A stretch of DNA of 34,972 bases, from contig CAJJAQ010000126.1 of the NCBI GenBank assembly GCA_905182095.1, positions 1 through 34,972 of the forward strand, given 5' to 3'. How positions within the stretch are numbered: position 1 is the stretch's first letter; each line of letters starts with the position of its first letter. Shown one piece after another: positions 24,772 to 32,947 of this stretch. Made by a program: the position numbers and the translations under genes. Origin of the DNA: an uncultured Pseudomonadales bacterium (lineage in GTDB: Bacteria; Pseudomonadota; Gammaproteobacteria; Pseudomonadales; Azotimanducaceae). Under the pieces are notes generated by a model. It searched no databases, had not been told where the DNA came from, and saw only the letters and a list, made by a program, of their open reading frames with translations.

Positions 24772-25854
24772 TCATGTAGCACCGCTAATCAACGCGCTCA
24801 AGGTTTGGCGAATACTTTCGTTAGAAAAATGCAGGCTATAAGTTTGGTAAGGCAGCACCTGGGATCGAGTCTGGGCCAAATTTTTTGGCGCGAACAAATC
24901 ACCTATAGCTGCGGCAATAGCTGCGGGTGAGCCTGGCTGGACCCAGGCAATACCTGCACCACTCTCAAGTACCTCTAATGGATAAGCATCACCCTTCATG
25001 GTCAACACCGTTTTGCCACAGGCTAACCCTTGATAGACTTTATTGGGAATGACCCGCCCAGCTTTTGCCCCCGTACCAAAAACACCTAGACAGAGATCAG
25101 CCTGACAAATCCTCTTGGGCAGATCTTGAAAAGGAAGCCAATCTTCAAATACCACAGAAACCAAGTCATTCTTATGCTCAAGGCAAATCTCCTCGCACTT
25201 AGCACGATCGGCTCCTTGACCAAGAAAGGTCAGCTGAAAGGCGGGGCCAGTGTAATGTTGTAGCGATTGCGCAATAAACTGAGCGCCCTGTAGGCCAATA
25301 AACGTACCAAAGAAAAGTGCTTCCGGTAGCGGGTTAACAGGTAGCTCTTGAGGAAAGAATAGGCCTTCCTCCGCGGACACCGGAATGACCGATATCTGCT
25401 CAAGGGGATAATTCAAACACTCGGCAAAGTAAGCCTTATGGCATTGGGTGTCTGCAATAACGTGATCAGCCACGGCAAAGAGTTTGCGTTCCCAAGCCAG
25501 TAACCGGCGCCCACGTAATGATCTAGCGGAGTATTTTTGCCGCTCGTTAATGCGCTTATCATAAGCGCTGATTAATGGATCGAATATTAAGGGTATATTG
25601 TTACGCCGACACCAACGAGCGGCTGCCGTTACATCGCGCTGCCGAAAACAGGGTACCCAAACCGCCCGAATTTCATTGAAGTTTTTGAACCCGGCTTCTA
25701 TATCGGCAAGTACAGACAACTTGGGCTGAAAGGGCACCACCTCAAAACCTATAGATTGCAAACAATCAATCACGGTCCTATTGCGAGGATAATCTGGGCC
25801 ATAATTACCCAACCGGCCCCACCAAAGTATTTTTTTACCTACACCCTGCAGCAT
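24772..25854 (-). CDS. Glycosyltransferase (GT4-like)
   Basis: A 360-residue GT-B-type glycosyltransferase. The N-terminal half has GRLGNYGPDYPRN and HVIADTQCHKAYFAE followed by ISVIPVSAEEGLFFP, and the C-terminal half has ALFFGTFIGLQGAQFIAQSL, LTFLGQGADRAKCEE and GRVIPNKVYQGLACGKTVLT, the nucleotide-sugar-binding end typical of GT4. It probably transfers a sugar, perhaps rhamnose from the adjacent rml operon, to a lipid- or glycan-linked acceptor. It is convergent to rmlD, and a decayed methyltransferase lies directly upstream on the same strand. Confidence 0.9.
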   Translation of the reverse strand: MLQGVGKKILWWGRLGNYGPDYPRNRTVIDCLQSIGFEVVPFQPKLSVLADIEAGFKNFNEIRAVWVPCFRQRDVTAAARWCRRNNIPLIFDPLISAYDKRINERQKYSARSLRGRRLLAWERKLFAVADHVIADTQCHKAYFAECLNYPLEQISVIPVSAEEGLFFPQELPVNPLPEALFFGTFIGLQGAQFIAQSLQHYTGPAFQLTFLGQGADRAKCEEICLEHKNDLVSVVFEDWLPFQDLPKRICQADLCLGVFGTGAKAGRVIPNKVYQGLACGKTVLTMKGDAYPLEVLESGAGIAWVQPGSPAAIAAAIGDLFAPKNLAQTRSQVLPYQTYSLHFSNESIRQTLSALISGAT

Positions 25855-25907
25855 GTAATTTTCTCAAAATGCCAAGCAAATCACAGCGCCGTTGCAGCAC
25901 TGGGAAT

Positions 25908-26349
25908 TCAATCTTTATAGCATACGGGAATTATGTCGCCATATTTCATTTCACCTTGCTTAAGGGGGAAGTCTGCATCACTGAGCAATTCCAGATAGAA
26001 ATGGTATTGGTCATCTTCAGAAGAAGAATGATACAAATCCACGCGCTGAAAATACCCATCATCGCGCTGATAATAGTCTGGGCCCGGTTCGTTATACATA
26101 CCCAAAATTGGATCAGGCACATCCATTGCGACAGTTTTTTGATGGAGCAAAGGTACCGGCAGCAAAGCAATGCCTCCGGGCTTAAGAATGCGCGAAAGCT
26201 CAGTTAAAGTCTGTGACTAAACCCGGCCCAATATCGGTTTTTACCCAACCATAGCAGCGTGGGATATGTCGCCAAATTTCTGTTGTATTGCGCACAATAG
26301 CTGGCTGCTGAAAGGCTCGCTTGCAGCCAAAAAGATAGTATCGGGTTGG
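25908..26349 (-). pseudogene. Decayed class I SAM-dependent methyltransferase
   Basis: The 3' part (25908-26216) is an open frame without a start codon and reads LTELSRILKPGGIALLPVP, the motif after the SAM-binding core in class I methyltransferases, then an 80-residue C-terminal part ending in a stop. Directly upstream a TAG closes this frame. In another frame, 26200-26349 reads 49 codons including WVKTDIGPGLVTDFN, resembling the preceding strand, and ends in a TGA inside the first fragment. The stretch that should lie between them (the DLVxxxHVLEH region, some 40 residues) is missing. Further upstream, to about 26513, a YNCFVCRR segment may be a relic of a zinc-ribbon N-terminus. The gene is best read as broken by a deletion and frameshifts. 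Confidence 0.6.
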
Positions 26350-26529
26350 TCAGAGGCCATGTAGGAAAAGCACCTTAAAAAAAACATACAAATACACAGG
26401 GCGAAATAGAAACGCCTGCATACAAAACAGTTATATCGACCAACCGACACTTTGCAAAAAAACTGCAAATTTTCCTTATCGGTCCACTTATGTAAGTATC
26501 GCGACCAATTCAAAAAAGAGAAAAATCAC

Positions 26530-27987
26530 GTGCACCCATTAGACTTGGCGATAATCATTGGCTATCTCGCGCTGATTACGTTCGTAGGCATTAAACTCGG
26601 CAGCAAAGTAAAGAATGCCCATGACTTTTTTCTTGCTGGAAGATCTTTGACTTGGTGGGTTATTGGCCTGTCTATTATCGGCACCAATATCGACACCAAT
26701 AGCTACGTCGGCGCTTCGGGTAACGCCTACAACGTGGGTATCGCTCAAGCCAACTTCGAATGGATTGGCGCCATTCCTGCGATGATTATTGCATCGCTTA
26801 TCTTTATCCCGTTGTATTGGCGCGCCGGGGTTTATTCCATTCCAGAATACTTAGGCCTGCGATACAACCAAGGCGTTCGCGTGGTCGCTGCACTGATCGC
26901 CAGTATTTTCGCCGTATTCGCGCTAGGCGTGGCCATGTGGGCTTTGGCGTTAACCCTAGAAACTTATTTGGGTTGGCCGATTTGGGTGGGAATTTTAGTC
27001 TCCGGCACTGTAGTAGGCCTTTACAGCATTGCCGGCGGCTTAGCGGCTGTTGCCATAACCGACTCTATACAAGTCAGCATTATGTTCCTTTGCGGCATCA
27101 TAATAGTCGGCATTGGTATTTCTGACGCCGGTGGTTTCAGCGCATTTGCCACCACCCTGACACAAGATAACCCAACCCACTTACAAGCTTATCTACCCGC
27201 AGACGACGAGGGCTTTCCTTGGCCAGGGGTAATTTTAGGTTTGGGCTTCGTACTCTCACCAGCCTACTGGATTGGCAGCCAGGCGATTTTACAAAGAACC
27301 CTTGGCGCCCGAACTCAATGGGATGCCAGCGCCTCTATGATGTTTGCAGCTTTGGCGAAAACATTTATACCGTTGTTAGTGGTCTTCCCTGGCATATTGG
27401 CACTTGTCATGAAAGCGGATATTGACTACCCAGATATGGCTCTGCCTTGGGTGATCAAAAATGTTTTACCACCAGGCATTTCTGGACTGATGTTTGTGGC
27501 TATTATCGCCGCCCTGCAGTCCTCCATTGACTCCGGGGTTAACTCAACCTCGCTTATGATCACTCGCGACATACGTCATGTACTGATGAAGAACCACGAC
27601 ACTGCAAATGACCTCAAAGTAGGCCGCTACCTAACCTTAGTACTGCTGTTATCGTCAATGTGCATCGCGCCGTTTATCGGCGATTTAGGCGGCATCTTCA
27701 CTTTCTTACAAACCATCTTGTCACTGTTCCAGGGTCCAATGTTGGCATTATTGCTACTCGGCGCCATGACTCAAAGAGCCACACCAATGGCAGGCTTATG
27801 GACCTTGGTTAGTGGCGTATTAGTATCGGCGTTATTGTTAATAGTTCTGGAGTGGAATTTGCTCTACGTAGCATTTGTCAGTTTCTGCTACTCCATGGTT
27901 GCACTATGGACCGTGAGCGGCTTTACCGAAAAACTCAGTGCAGAGAAACTGGCAACCCTTACTTACCGACCCTGGAGCCGAACATGA
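26530..27987 (+). CDS. Sodium:solute symporter (SSS/SLC5 family)
   Basis: A 486-residue secondary transporter with about 13 membrane helices. Family features are AHDFFLAGRSLTWWVIGLSI, the GTNIDTNSYVGASGNAYNVG stretch for Na+/substrate binding, YWRAGVYSIPEYLGLRY, and GLYSIAGGLAAVAITDSIQ. It imports a solute with Na+; the substrate (sugar, amino acid, carboxylate or sialic-acid type) cannot be told. I take GTG at 26530 as start: it gives MHPLDLAIIIGYL, the usual first helix, with GAGA upstream. A longer ATG start at 26452 would add 26 unlikely residues. Its TGA overlaps the ATG of the next small gene. Confidence 0.92.
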   Translation: MHPLDLAIIIGYLALITFVGIKLGSKVKNAHDFFLAGRSLTWWVIGLSIIGTNIDTNSYVGASGNAYNVGIAQANFEWIGAIPAMIIASLIFIPLYWRAGVYSIPEYLGLRYNQGVRVVAALIASIFAVFALGVAMWALALTLETYLGWPIWVGILVSGTVVGLYSIAGGLAAVAITDSIQVSIMFLCGIIIVGIGISDAGGFSAFATTLTQDNPTHLQAYLPADDEGFPWPGVILGLGFVLSPAYWIGSQAILQRTLGARTQWDASASMMFAALAKTFIPLLVVFPGILALVMKADIDYPDMALPWVIKNVLPPGISGLMFVAIIAALQSSIDSGVNSTSLMITRDIRHVLMKNHDTANDLKVGRYLTLVLLLSSMCIAPFIGDLGGIFTFLQTILSLFQGPMLALLLLGAMTQRATPMAGLWTLVSGVLVSALLLIVLEWNLLYVAFVSFCYSMVALWTVSGFTEKLSAEKLATLTYRPWSRT

Positions 27988-28178
27988 TCGACTTACCTGT
28001 GGCTTGGGCCAACTACATATCAATGGGTATCTTTATATTCCTCGGCTGCCTTGTTTGGATTGTGCCTAAGAAAGCAATCCTCGCTGGCCAGTCAGAGACA
28101 GACCGCTGGCGCGATCTGCGGATTTGGGCCATGGTGTTGATTGGCCTACAGCTGACTATCTATTGGATTTTCAGCTAA
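27984..28178 (+). CDS. 64-residue membrane protein coupled to the symporter
   Basis: The ATG at 27984 overlaps the symporter stop (ATGA), so translation is coupled. The product has two hydrophobic helices, ANYISMGIFIFLGCLVWIVP and IWAMVLIGLQLTIYWIF, joined by a polar turn with SETDRWRDLR. It is likely a small auxiliary subunit or assembly partner of the symporter, comparable in principle to the small partners of some secondary transporters. The family is not recognised. Confidence 0.75.
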   Translation: MIDLPVAWANYISMGIFIFLGCLVWIVPKKAILAGQSETDRWRDLRIWAMVLIGLQLTIYWIFS

Positions 28179-28198
28179 CCCGCCAGTTGGGCTAGCTG
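28172..28198. terminator. Hairpin at the symporter-operon stop codon
   Basis: CAGCTA (28172-28177) pairs with TAGCTG (28193-28198); inside, after one mismatch, CCC pairs with GGG. It begins within the stop codon of the 64-residue gene and lies back to back with the next hairpin. Confidence 0.4.
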
Positions 28199-28200
28199 GG

Positions 28201-28227
28201 CAGCTGTTACTTAATCAGTAACAGCTG
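28201..28227. terminator. Perfect 11-bp hairpin between convergent genes
   Basis: CAGCTGTTACT (28201-28211) and AGTAACAGCTG (28217-28227) form a perfect 11-bp stem with a 5-base loop TAATC. It overlaps the last codons and stop of the glutathione S-transferase gene and lies 23 bp after the symporter operon, so it may stop transcripts from both sides. No T-run follows. Confidence 0.55.
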
Positions 28228-28825
28228 TTCGGGCAGTAACCCGCTCGTGCCAAGCCCATATGTTTTTGTGCTCATCTGCTGGGCGCAGACCTACGAGTCT
28301 TGTAGCGAAATCTATTGTGCAAATGGCCGTGATATCCGCCACGGTATAACGCTCCCCGGCAATATACGGACGCTCACCCAATGCAAGATCAAGGCGCTTG
28401 TAAAAACTTTTAGTCAATAAATCACCACGCTCTTTCGCCGCCTCAATTGGCTCAACCAAACCCATCTTTGCAACAATGGGTCCATTCACCCAAGACGTAC
28501 CAATTTGCGAAAGCAGCTCTAGCTCAATATGTCGATGATGCATTTCAATAACAGCAGTCTCGACAGGATCCAACCCAAATAAATTAGGCTCTGGTTGAAT
28601 TGATTCCAGGTAGCGGCAAATAGCCACGGATTCGCCAATACAGGTGCCGTCGTCTAGTTCCAAAACGGGAATCTTGCCACTAGGGTTTTTCTTCATGAAC
28701 TCTGCGGTTTTGTGCTCACGCTTTGCCATGTCTGTCATGACAACTTCTAACTCAATGCCCTTTTCTGCAGCAAATATTTTCACTCTGCGTGGATTCGGTG
28801 CGCCTGGATAATCGTAAAATTTCAA
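28211..28825 (-). CDS. Glutathione S-transferase family protein
   Basis: A 204-residue cytosolic GST. The N-terminal thioredoxin-like domain begins MKFYDYPGAPNPRRVKIFAAEKG, contains NPSGKIPVLELDDG with the cis-Pro and CIGESVAICRYLES with the Glu-Ser pair that holds glutathione's gamma-glutamyl group. The C-terminal helical domain includes RPYIAGERYTVADI, with the N-capping box and Asp usual in GSTs. It detoxifies electrophiles or serves in aromatic-compound turnover. It is divergent from the kinase gene with 61 bp between. Confidence 0.93.
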   Translation of the reverse strand: MKFYDYPGAPNPRRVKIFAAEKGIELEVVMTDMAKREHKTAEFMKKNPSGKIPVLELDDGTCIGESVAICRYLESIQPEPNLFGLDPVETAVIEMHHRHIELELLSQIGTSWVNGPIVAKMGLVEPIEAAKERGDLLTKSFYKRLDLALGERPYIAGERYTVADITAICTIDFATRLVGLRPADEHKNIWAWHERVTARTAVTD

Positions 28826-28886
28826 ACTTATTCCCCTCTATTTTTTGACTTAACGGGGCATACTACCAGCAGTCCCGGCATTTGGG

Positions 28887-29429
28887 ATGTATCTACCAGA
28901 ACCGCAGAACTCAATTAACGACTCACAGAGCCGGAGGCCTACTATCAACATATCGCTTATTGGCATGCCAGGTGCGGGTAAGAGCACAGTGGGCGTTGTC
29001 TTAGCCAAACAACTAGGTATGCAATTTATTGATACGGACATCTTGATTCAGGTGCAGGAGCAAGCCACCCTCGAGCAAATTCTTCTGCAGCAAGGCTACT
29101 TAGCGCTGCGAGCAATTGAAGGTCAAATCATTCAACATCTAAATGTGCGAAATAGCGTTATCGCCACCGGCGGCAGTGCTGTTTATAGCCATGAGGCCAT
29201 GGAGAACTTACAGGGTCTGGGTAAAATTATTTATCTAAATGTGAGCCCCGAACAACTCAGTGAACGCTTAGGCGACTTTGCACAAAGGGGTATCGCAACG
29301 GCGTCCAGTACGTCACTGGAACAATTGCTTGAAGAGCGTATACCCTTATACAAAAAGTATGCGCAACACACGGTCAACAGCGAACTTTGCACACTTGAGG
29401 AAGTCGCTGAAAAAATTGCGCGAATCTAA
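28887..29429 (+). CDS. Shikimate-kinase-like P-loop kinase
   Basis: A 180-residue protein of the shikimate kinase fold. It has Walker A GMPGAGKST (26-34), FIDTDILI with the DTD substrate/Mg motif, GYLALRAIEGQII containing the Arg-x2-Glu pair, VIATGGSAVYS at the GGG substrate loop, and EERIPLYKKYA with the C-terminal Arg. The loop reads GGSA where true AroK has GGGS, and the lid region has RGIATASST instead of the usual Arg-Pro-Leu. So it may be a second kinase with a different substrate rather than the housekeeping enzyme, whose usual aroB partner is absent here. Convergent with the zinc-finger gene downstream. Confidence 0.82.
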   Translation: MYLPEPQNSINDSQSRRPTINISLIGMPGAGKSTVGVVLAKQLGMQFIDTDILIQVQEQATLEQILLQQGYLALRAIEGQIIQHLNVRNSVIATGGSAVYSHEAMENLQGLGKIIYLNVSPEQLSERLGDFAQRGIATASSTSLEQLLEERIPLYKKYAQHTVNSELCTLEEVAEKIARI

Positions 29430-29491
29430 GTCTAAGATAGTTTGGCAGGTTTGCTCAAATAGGCAGGCGTAATAACCTAGGCGGCGTGCTA

Positions 29492-29833
29492 TCAGCTATT
29501 TTCCGCAGCACTGGCACAAGCAATGCACAACAGAGCTGTTGGGTCTACTTGCAAACGCTGTGGCGCAATAGCTTGGTCGCAATGCTGACAAACGCCGAAC
29601 TCATCATTTTCAATACGTTCTAATGCTGCGGCAATCTGGATAAGTGCTCGATCACTGCGCGCTACGGAGGCTTTGGCAATTTCCTGGGATTGCATGGCGT
29701 CTATTCGCGACAACCGGCCTACTTTTGACTGGTCGAGTTCTACCACTTGGGCCGACTGCCCACGTGTGCTCGCTGTGTTCTGCAGTTGCGCGCGCATTTC
29801 CAGCAGTTTTTGTTTTATCTCGTTAATGTCCAT
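29492..29833 (-). CDS. DksA/TraR C4-type zinc-finger protein
   Basis: A 113-residue protein with an N-terminal coiled-coil-prone region (MDINEIKQKLLEMRAQLQ, then ALIQIAAALERIENDEFG) and a C-terminal four-cysteine zinc finger: CQHC and, after about 17 residues, CIAC. It belongs to the DksA/TraR family of RNA-polymerase secondary-channel factors, but it is shorter than DksA and so closer to the TraR/YbiI-size members. A regulatory target cannot be inferred. It is divergent from the MoxR gene across a 381-bp gap. Confidence 0.9.
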   Translation of the reverse strand: MDINEIKQKLLEMRAQLQNTASTRGQSAQVVELDQSKVGRLSRIDAMQSQEIAKASVARSDRALIQIAAALERIENDEFGVCQHCDQAIAPQRLQVDPTALLCIACASAAENS

Positions 29834-30214
29834 AGCGTTATCTATACAGTTATCTGAGTATTTTTCCAGCGCCTTACTTTTTGCCCTTTAACACTTGGGT
29901 TTTTTCACCGTTAGAATGCCAGCCGCTAACGTTTACCACCACTTCGCCCATAACTTTGCTCACAACTTCGCTCACAAGTTTTTTTACAAGAGTGTTGCGC
30001 AACGATGCTCGCCTGCACAGAGGAAACCATGCCCTAGCCCACTGGGCAAGTCTACGCAACCTATACAAGTCAGCTCTGCCAATGGATAATGTCCGGCTTT
30101 GCGCCTGCGGCCACGAAGCTCTTCACAAGCTAAGTAGGGCCAACTCCAGCATCTTTGATGTACGGACCCAGGTACCGGTAATAGAAGAATAACCAGCTCG
30201 GATTAAGGATGATC
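29834..30214. other. Divergent intergenic region with 12-bp repeats
   Basis: This gap between the zinc-finger gene (minus) and moxR (plus) must hold both promoters. Its only striking element is the 12-bp tandem repeat at 29941-29988. A short frame from 29916 to 30089 (57 codons) runs through the repeat and is treated as a weak candidate only. Confidence 0.5.
29941..29988 (+). repeat. Degenerate 12-bp tandem repeat
   Basis: Units ACTTCGCCCATA, ACTTTGCTCACA, ACTTCGCTCACA, then a degenerate AGTTTTTTTACA. Read in the frame of the 29916-30089 candidate they give Phe-Ala-His-Asn/Lys, and the differences among the first three units all fall at third codon positions. Confidence 0.8.
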
Positions 30215-31153
30215 ATGGGAGATATCGAAAAGATTGCTGCGTCAGTAGCATCGTTACAAGAAAGCTTTGAAGCGCACAATTATATTTGTAGCGATCAAAT
30301 AGCCACAGCTGTGTTTCTAGCCTATCAATTGCGCAAGCCCATCCTCATTGAGGGACCACCGGGTGTAGGTAAAACTGAACTGGCTAAGACCGCGGCGGAA
30401 ATGTTTGCCCTGCCCCTCATTCGCCTACAATGCTATGAAGGCCTTGATGAGTCGAAGGCAATCTACGAATGGAAGTACGGTAAACAGTTGCTTTATACGC
30501 AAGTTTTGAAAGAAGCTTTAGATGAGGTTTTACAGGGCGCCAAGGGCTTTACCGAGTCAGTTAAGCGCCTGCACGAGTTTGGTGACATTTTCTTTTCCGA
30601 AGAATTTTTGGAGCCACGCCCACTACTCAAAGCATTGAAAGAAGAGAATGGTTGTGTGCTACTCATCGACGAAATCGATAAAGCAGACAACGAGTTTGAA
30701 TCTTTACTGCTGGAAATTTTATCCGACTACCAAGTTTCTATTCCAGAAATTGGTACGATTAAAGCGATAGCTGAACCGCCAATGGTGTTTTTAACGTCCA
30801 ACAATACGCGGGAAATTTCCGATGCATTGAAGCGACGGTGCTTACACCTGTATATCCCATTCCCTGATTCAGATATTGAACAGCGTATTGTAGCTGCCCG
30901 CATACCGGAGGTTCCACCTGAGCTGCGACGTCAATTGGTCGAGTTTATCCACGAACTACGCACCTTGGATCTGAAGAAGCAACCGGCTATTTCAGAAACC
31001 ATTGATTGGGCAAGGACCCTAGTACTGCTGCATGCAGAAGCCCTGGACCCAAAGCTGGTCACCGACACACTAAATGTCATTCTTAAATTCCAAGAAGACA
31101 TAGAAAATGTGACTACCGAAGTGAATTCAATCACTGCAAGGATCACTAAGTAG
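30215..31153 (+). CDS. MoxR-family AAA+ ATPase
   Basis: A 312-residue AAA+ ATPase. It has Walker A EGPPGVGKTELAK near residue 50, Walker B VLLIDEIDKAD near 155, sensor 1 VFLTSNNTREISDALKRRC with the arginine-finger region, and a helical lid domain. MoxR proteins work as chaperones that insert cofactors or assemble complexes with a VWA-domain partner, here the next gene, 28 bp downstream. I prefer the ATG at 30215 because AAGG lies 6 bases upstream; an ATG at 30209 directly abuts it. Confidence 0.93.
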   Translation: MGDIEKIAASVASLQESFEAHNYICSDQIATAVFLAYQLRKPILIEGPPGVGKTELAKTAAEMFALPLIRLQCYEGLDESKAIYEWKYGKQLLYTQVLKEALDEVLQGAKGFTESVKRLHEFGDIFFSEEFLEPRPLLKALKEENGCVLLIDEIDKADNEFESLLLEILSDYQVSIPEIGTIKAIAEPPMVFLTSNNTREISDALKRRCLHLYIPFPDSDIEQRIVAARIPEVPPELRRQLVEFIHELRTLDLKKQPAISETIDWARTLVLLHAEALDPKLVTDTLNVILKFQEDIENVTTEVNSITARITK

Positions 31154-31181
31154 CCAGCATTACTTAGACAGGAATAATAAT

Positions 31182-32678
31182 ATGACTATGGATCGAACCA
31201 TCAGCAATTTCATTCGCGCACTGCGTAACGCAGATGTGCGGGTATCTACTGCAGAAACACTAGATGCGCTGGGCGCAGTAGAGCTGGTGGGTTATCGAGA
31301 CAAAGCGTATTTAAAGCGTTCACTGGCGACGGTTTTACCTAAAACTGTCGATGAAAAAGACACCTTTGACGCCTGTTTTGATCAATTTTTTGACTTCCAA
31401 GATGTTCGCGGCGAGCACTCCGATAGCGATTTAAAGGGCGACGAGTCAGAAGAACAAGACGGTGAAGATGGCGAGTCAGGAGATGGCGAAGGCGGCGGTT
31501 CCAGTGGCGAAGAGCCCAAGGGCAAAAAGAAAAAGTCCAAATCTAAAGCAAAGAAAAACAATCTTTACGAAGAAGAGGAAGAAGCTGATCTAGGTCCGGG
31601 CGAGATCACCGATCCAAAATCTGCCCTCGGTCAATTGCTTATGTCTAACGATCGCGTTGAACTAAGTATGGCAATGGCCGCGGCAGGCGAAGCAACCAAT
31701 GTTCGCGAGATCAAAATTTTCACCCAAAAAGGACTCTACTCCCGGCGCATTATGGACGCCATGGGACTAGCAGACCTAAATCGTGAAATAGGCGACCTGC
31801 GCACGTCGGCCCAGGTCCCAGCGCGAAGACTGGGGCAGCAACTGAAAGCCCGAAGAGACTTTTTGCGTGAGCAAACGAGAGATTATGTTGAAAAGCAGTT
31901 TCTTCTGAATGCCGACGTGACTGGCAAGCGTCTTCGTGAAGAGCTTTTACGCAAAATTAAACTGTCCAACGTAGAGCATCGTAACTTCCGTCTGATTCAA
32001 GAAATTGTTTATAAGATGGCGAAAAAACTCAGCGCCCTACATAGCCGACGAAAAAAAATATTCAAACGCGGCGCACTCAACGTACCACGCACACTGCGCC
32101 ACAACATGTCTTACGACGGCGCCATATTCGACCTACATTGGAAATCAGTAAAGGTTGATCGGCCTAAAGTGTTCGCCATCTGCGACGTTTCTGGATCGGT
32201 AGCTAACTACGCGCGTTTTATGCTGATGTTCCTGTATAGCCTCGACGAAGTGATGCCCAAAGTGCGCAGCTTTGCTTTTTCTTCAGACCTGGCGGAAGTT
32301 ACCGAACTGTTTAACCGCAACAAAATTGAAGACGCCATAGCTAAAACCCTCCGCGATTACGGCGGTGGCTCTACGGACTATGGCCAGGCTCTTCTAGATT
32401 TCAAAAAGAACTGTTTAGACGATGTGGACAACCGCACGACTATTATTATTCTGGGTGACGCCAGAAATAATCATGGCGAAGCCCACGCTGAAGTACTCAA
32501 GGAAATATACGATCGTTCCAAGCGTGTGATTTGGCTGAACCCTGAAGCGAAATTAGCTTGGAATACTGGAGACTCAGAAATGCGTAAGTACGGAGCGTAC
32601 TCGCATCAAGTTGAAGAATGTAACTCCCTTATGCACCTAGAGCGTGTAGTAGGCAATTTGCTCAAACAGATCGCATAG
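31182..32678 (+). CDS. CoxE-like VWA-domain protein, MoxR partner
   Basis: A 498-residue protein. The N-terminal domain carries TAETLDALGAVELVG. Residues about 78-140 are a strongly acidic then basic low-complexity linker. A VWA domain follows, with the MIDAS motif DVSGS at 335-339, a GGGSTDYG segment near 400 supplying the MIDAS Thr, and LGDARNN further on. This is the CoxE/YehP-like layout found beside MoxR ATPases, used for metal-centre insertion (as in CO dehydrogenase maturation) or complex remodelling. No CO dehydrogenase is in the window, so its client is unknown. AGGA lies 8 bases before the ATG. Confidence 0.92.
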   Translation: MTMDRTISNFIRALRNADVRVSTAETLDALGAVELVGYRDKAYLKRSLATVLPKTVDEKDTFDACFDQFFDFQDVRGEHSDSDLKGDESEEQDGEDGESGDGEGGGSSGEEPKGKKKKSKSKAKKNNLYEEEEEADLGPGEITDPKSALGQLLMSNDRVELSMAMAAAGEATNVREIKIFTQKGLYSRRIMDAMGLADLNREIGDLRTSAQVPARRLGQQLKARRDFLREQTRDYVEKQFLLNADVTGKRLREELLRKIKLSNVEHRNFRLIQEIVYKMAKKLSALHSRRKKIFKRGALNVPRTLRHNMSYDGAIFDLHWKSVKVDRPKVFAICDVSGSVANYARFMLMFLYSLDEVMPKVRSFAFSSDLAEVTELFNRNKIEDAIAKTLRDYGGGSTDYGQALLDFKKNCLDDVDNRTTIIILGDARNNHGEAHAEVLKEIYDRSKRVIWLNPEAKLAWNTGDSEMRKYGAYSHQVEECNSLMHLERVVGNLLKQIA

Positions 32679-32683
32679 TTTTG

Positions 32684-32749
32684 GCGAGAGTTCGGGGAGA
32701 GTTTGGCGAGAGTTCGGGGAGAGTTTGGGGAGAGTTCGGGGAGAGTTTG
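32684..32749. repeat. Three 22-bp (six 11-bp) tandem repeats after a stop codon
   Basis: Six units of 11 bp of the form GGGAGAGTTYG, alternating C and T near the end, give three copies of a 22-bp unit at 32684-32705, 32706-32727 and 32728-32749. The first and second copies are identical and the third differs at one base. The array starts 5 bp after the CoxE-like stop. The base preceding it (the stop region) resembles a further degenerate unit. Confidence 0.93.
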
Positions 32750-32947
32750 AGGGAAAGCTATTCAAACAGCCTTTCTAAAATGTCTCAAAAACTGCACTAA
32801 CCAAGAAAGTTAATACCAACATTCGATCTCCAAAACAGCTAATCTTGGCAAACAGTGTCAGCGAGCTTAGCCCTCAGCTTACAAATCTACTGCGCAACAA
32901 CGATCAATAAAACCTACAATAATACGATCTCGAACTGACGAAAAAGT

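Noticed and set aside
26241-26513. Intact 90-residue Cys-rich protein on the minus strand
   Set aside because: It looks like frames from the decayed methyltransferase rather than a gene: its end runs through the frame change, and the YNCFVCRR part would suit a lost N-terminus.
29874-30068. Minus-strand frame with a Val-rich repeat upstream of the zinc-finger gene
   Set aside because: The repeat differences change amino acids in this frame but are silent in the opposite one, and no start signal is visible.
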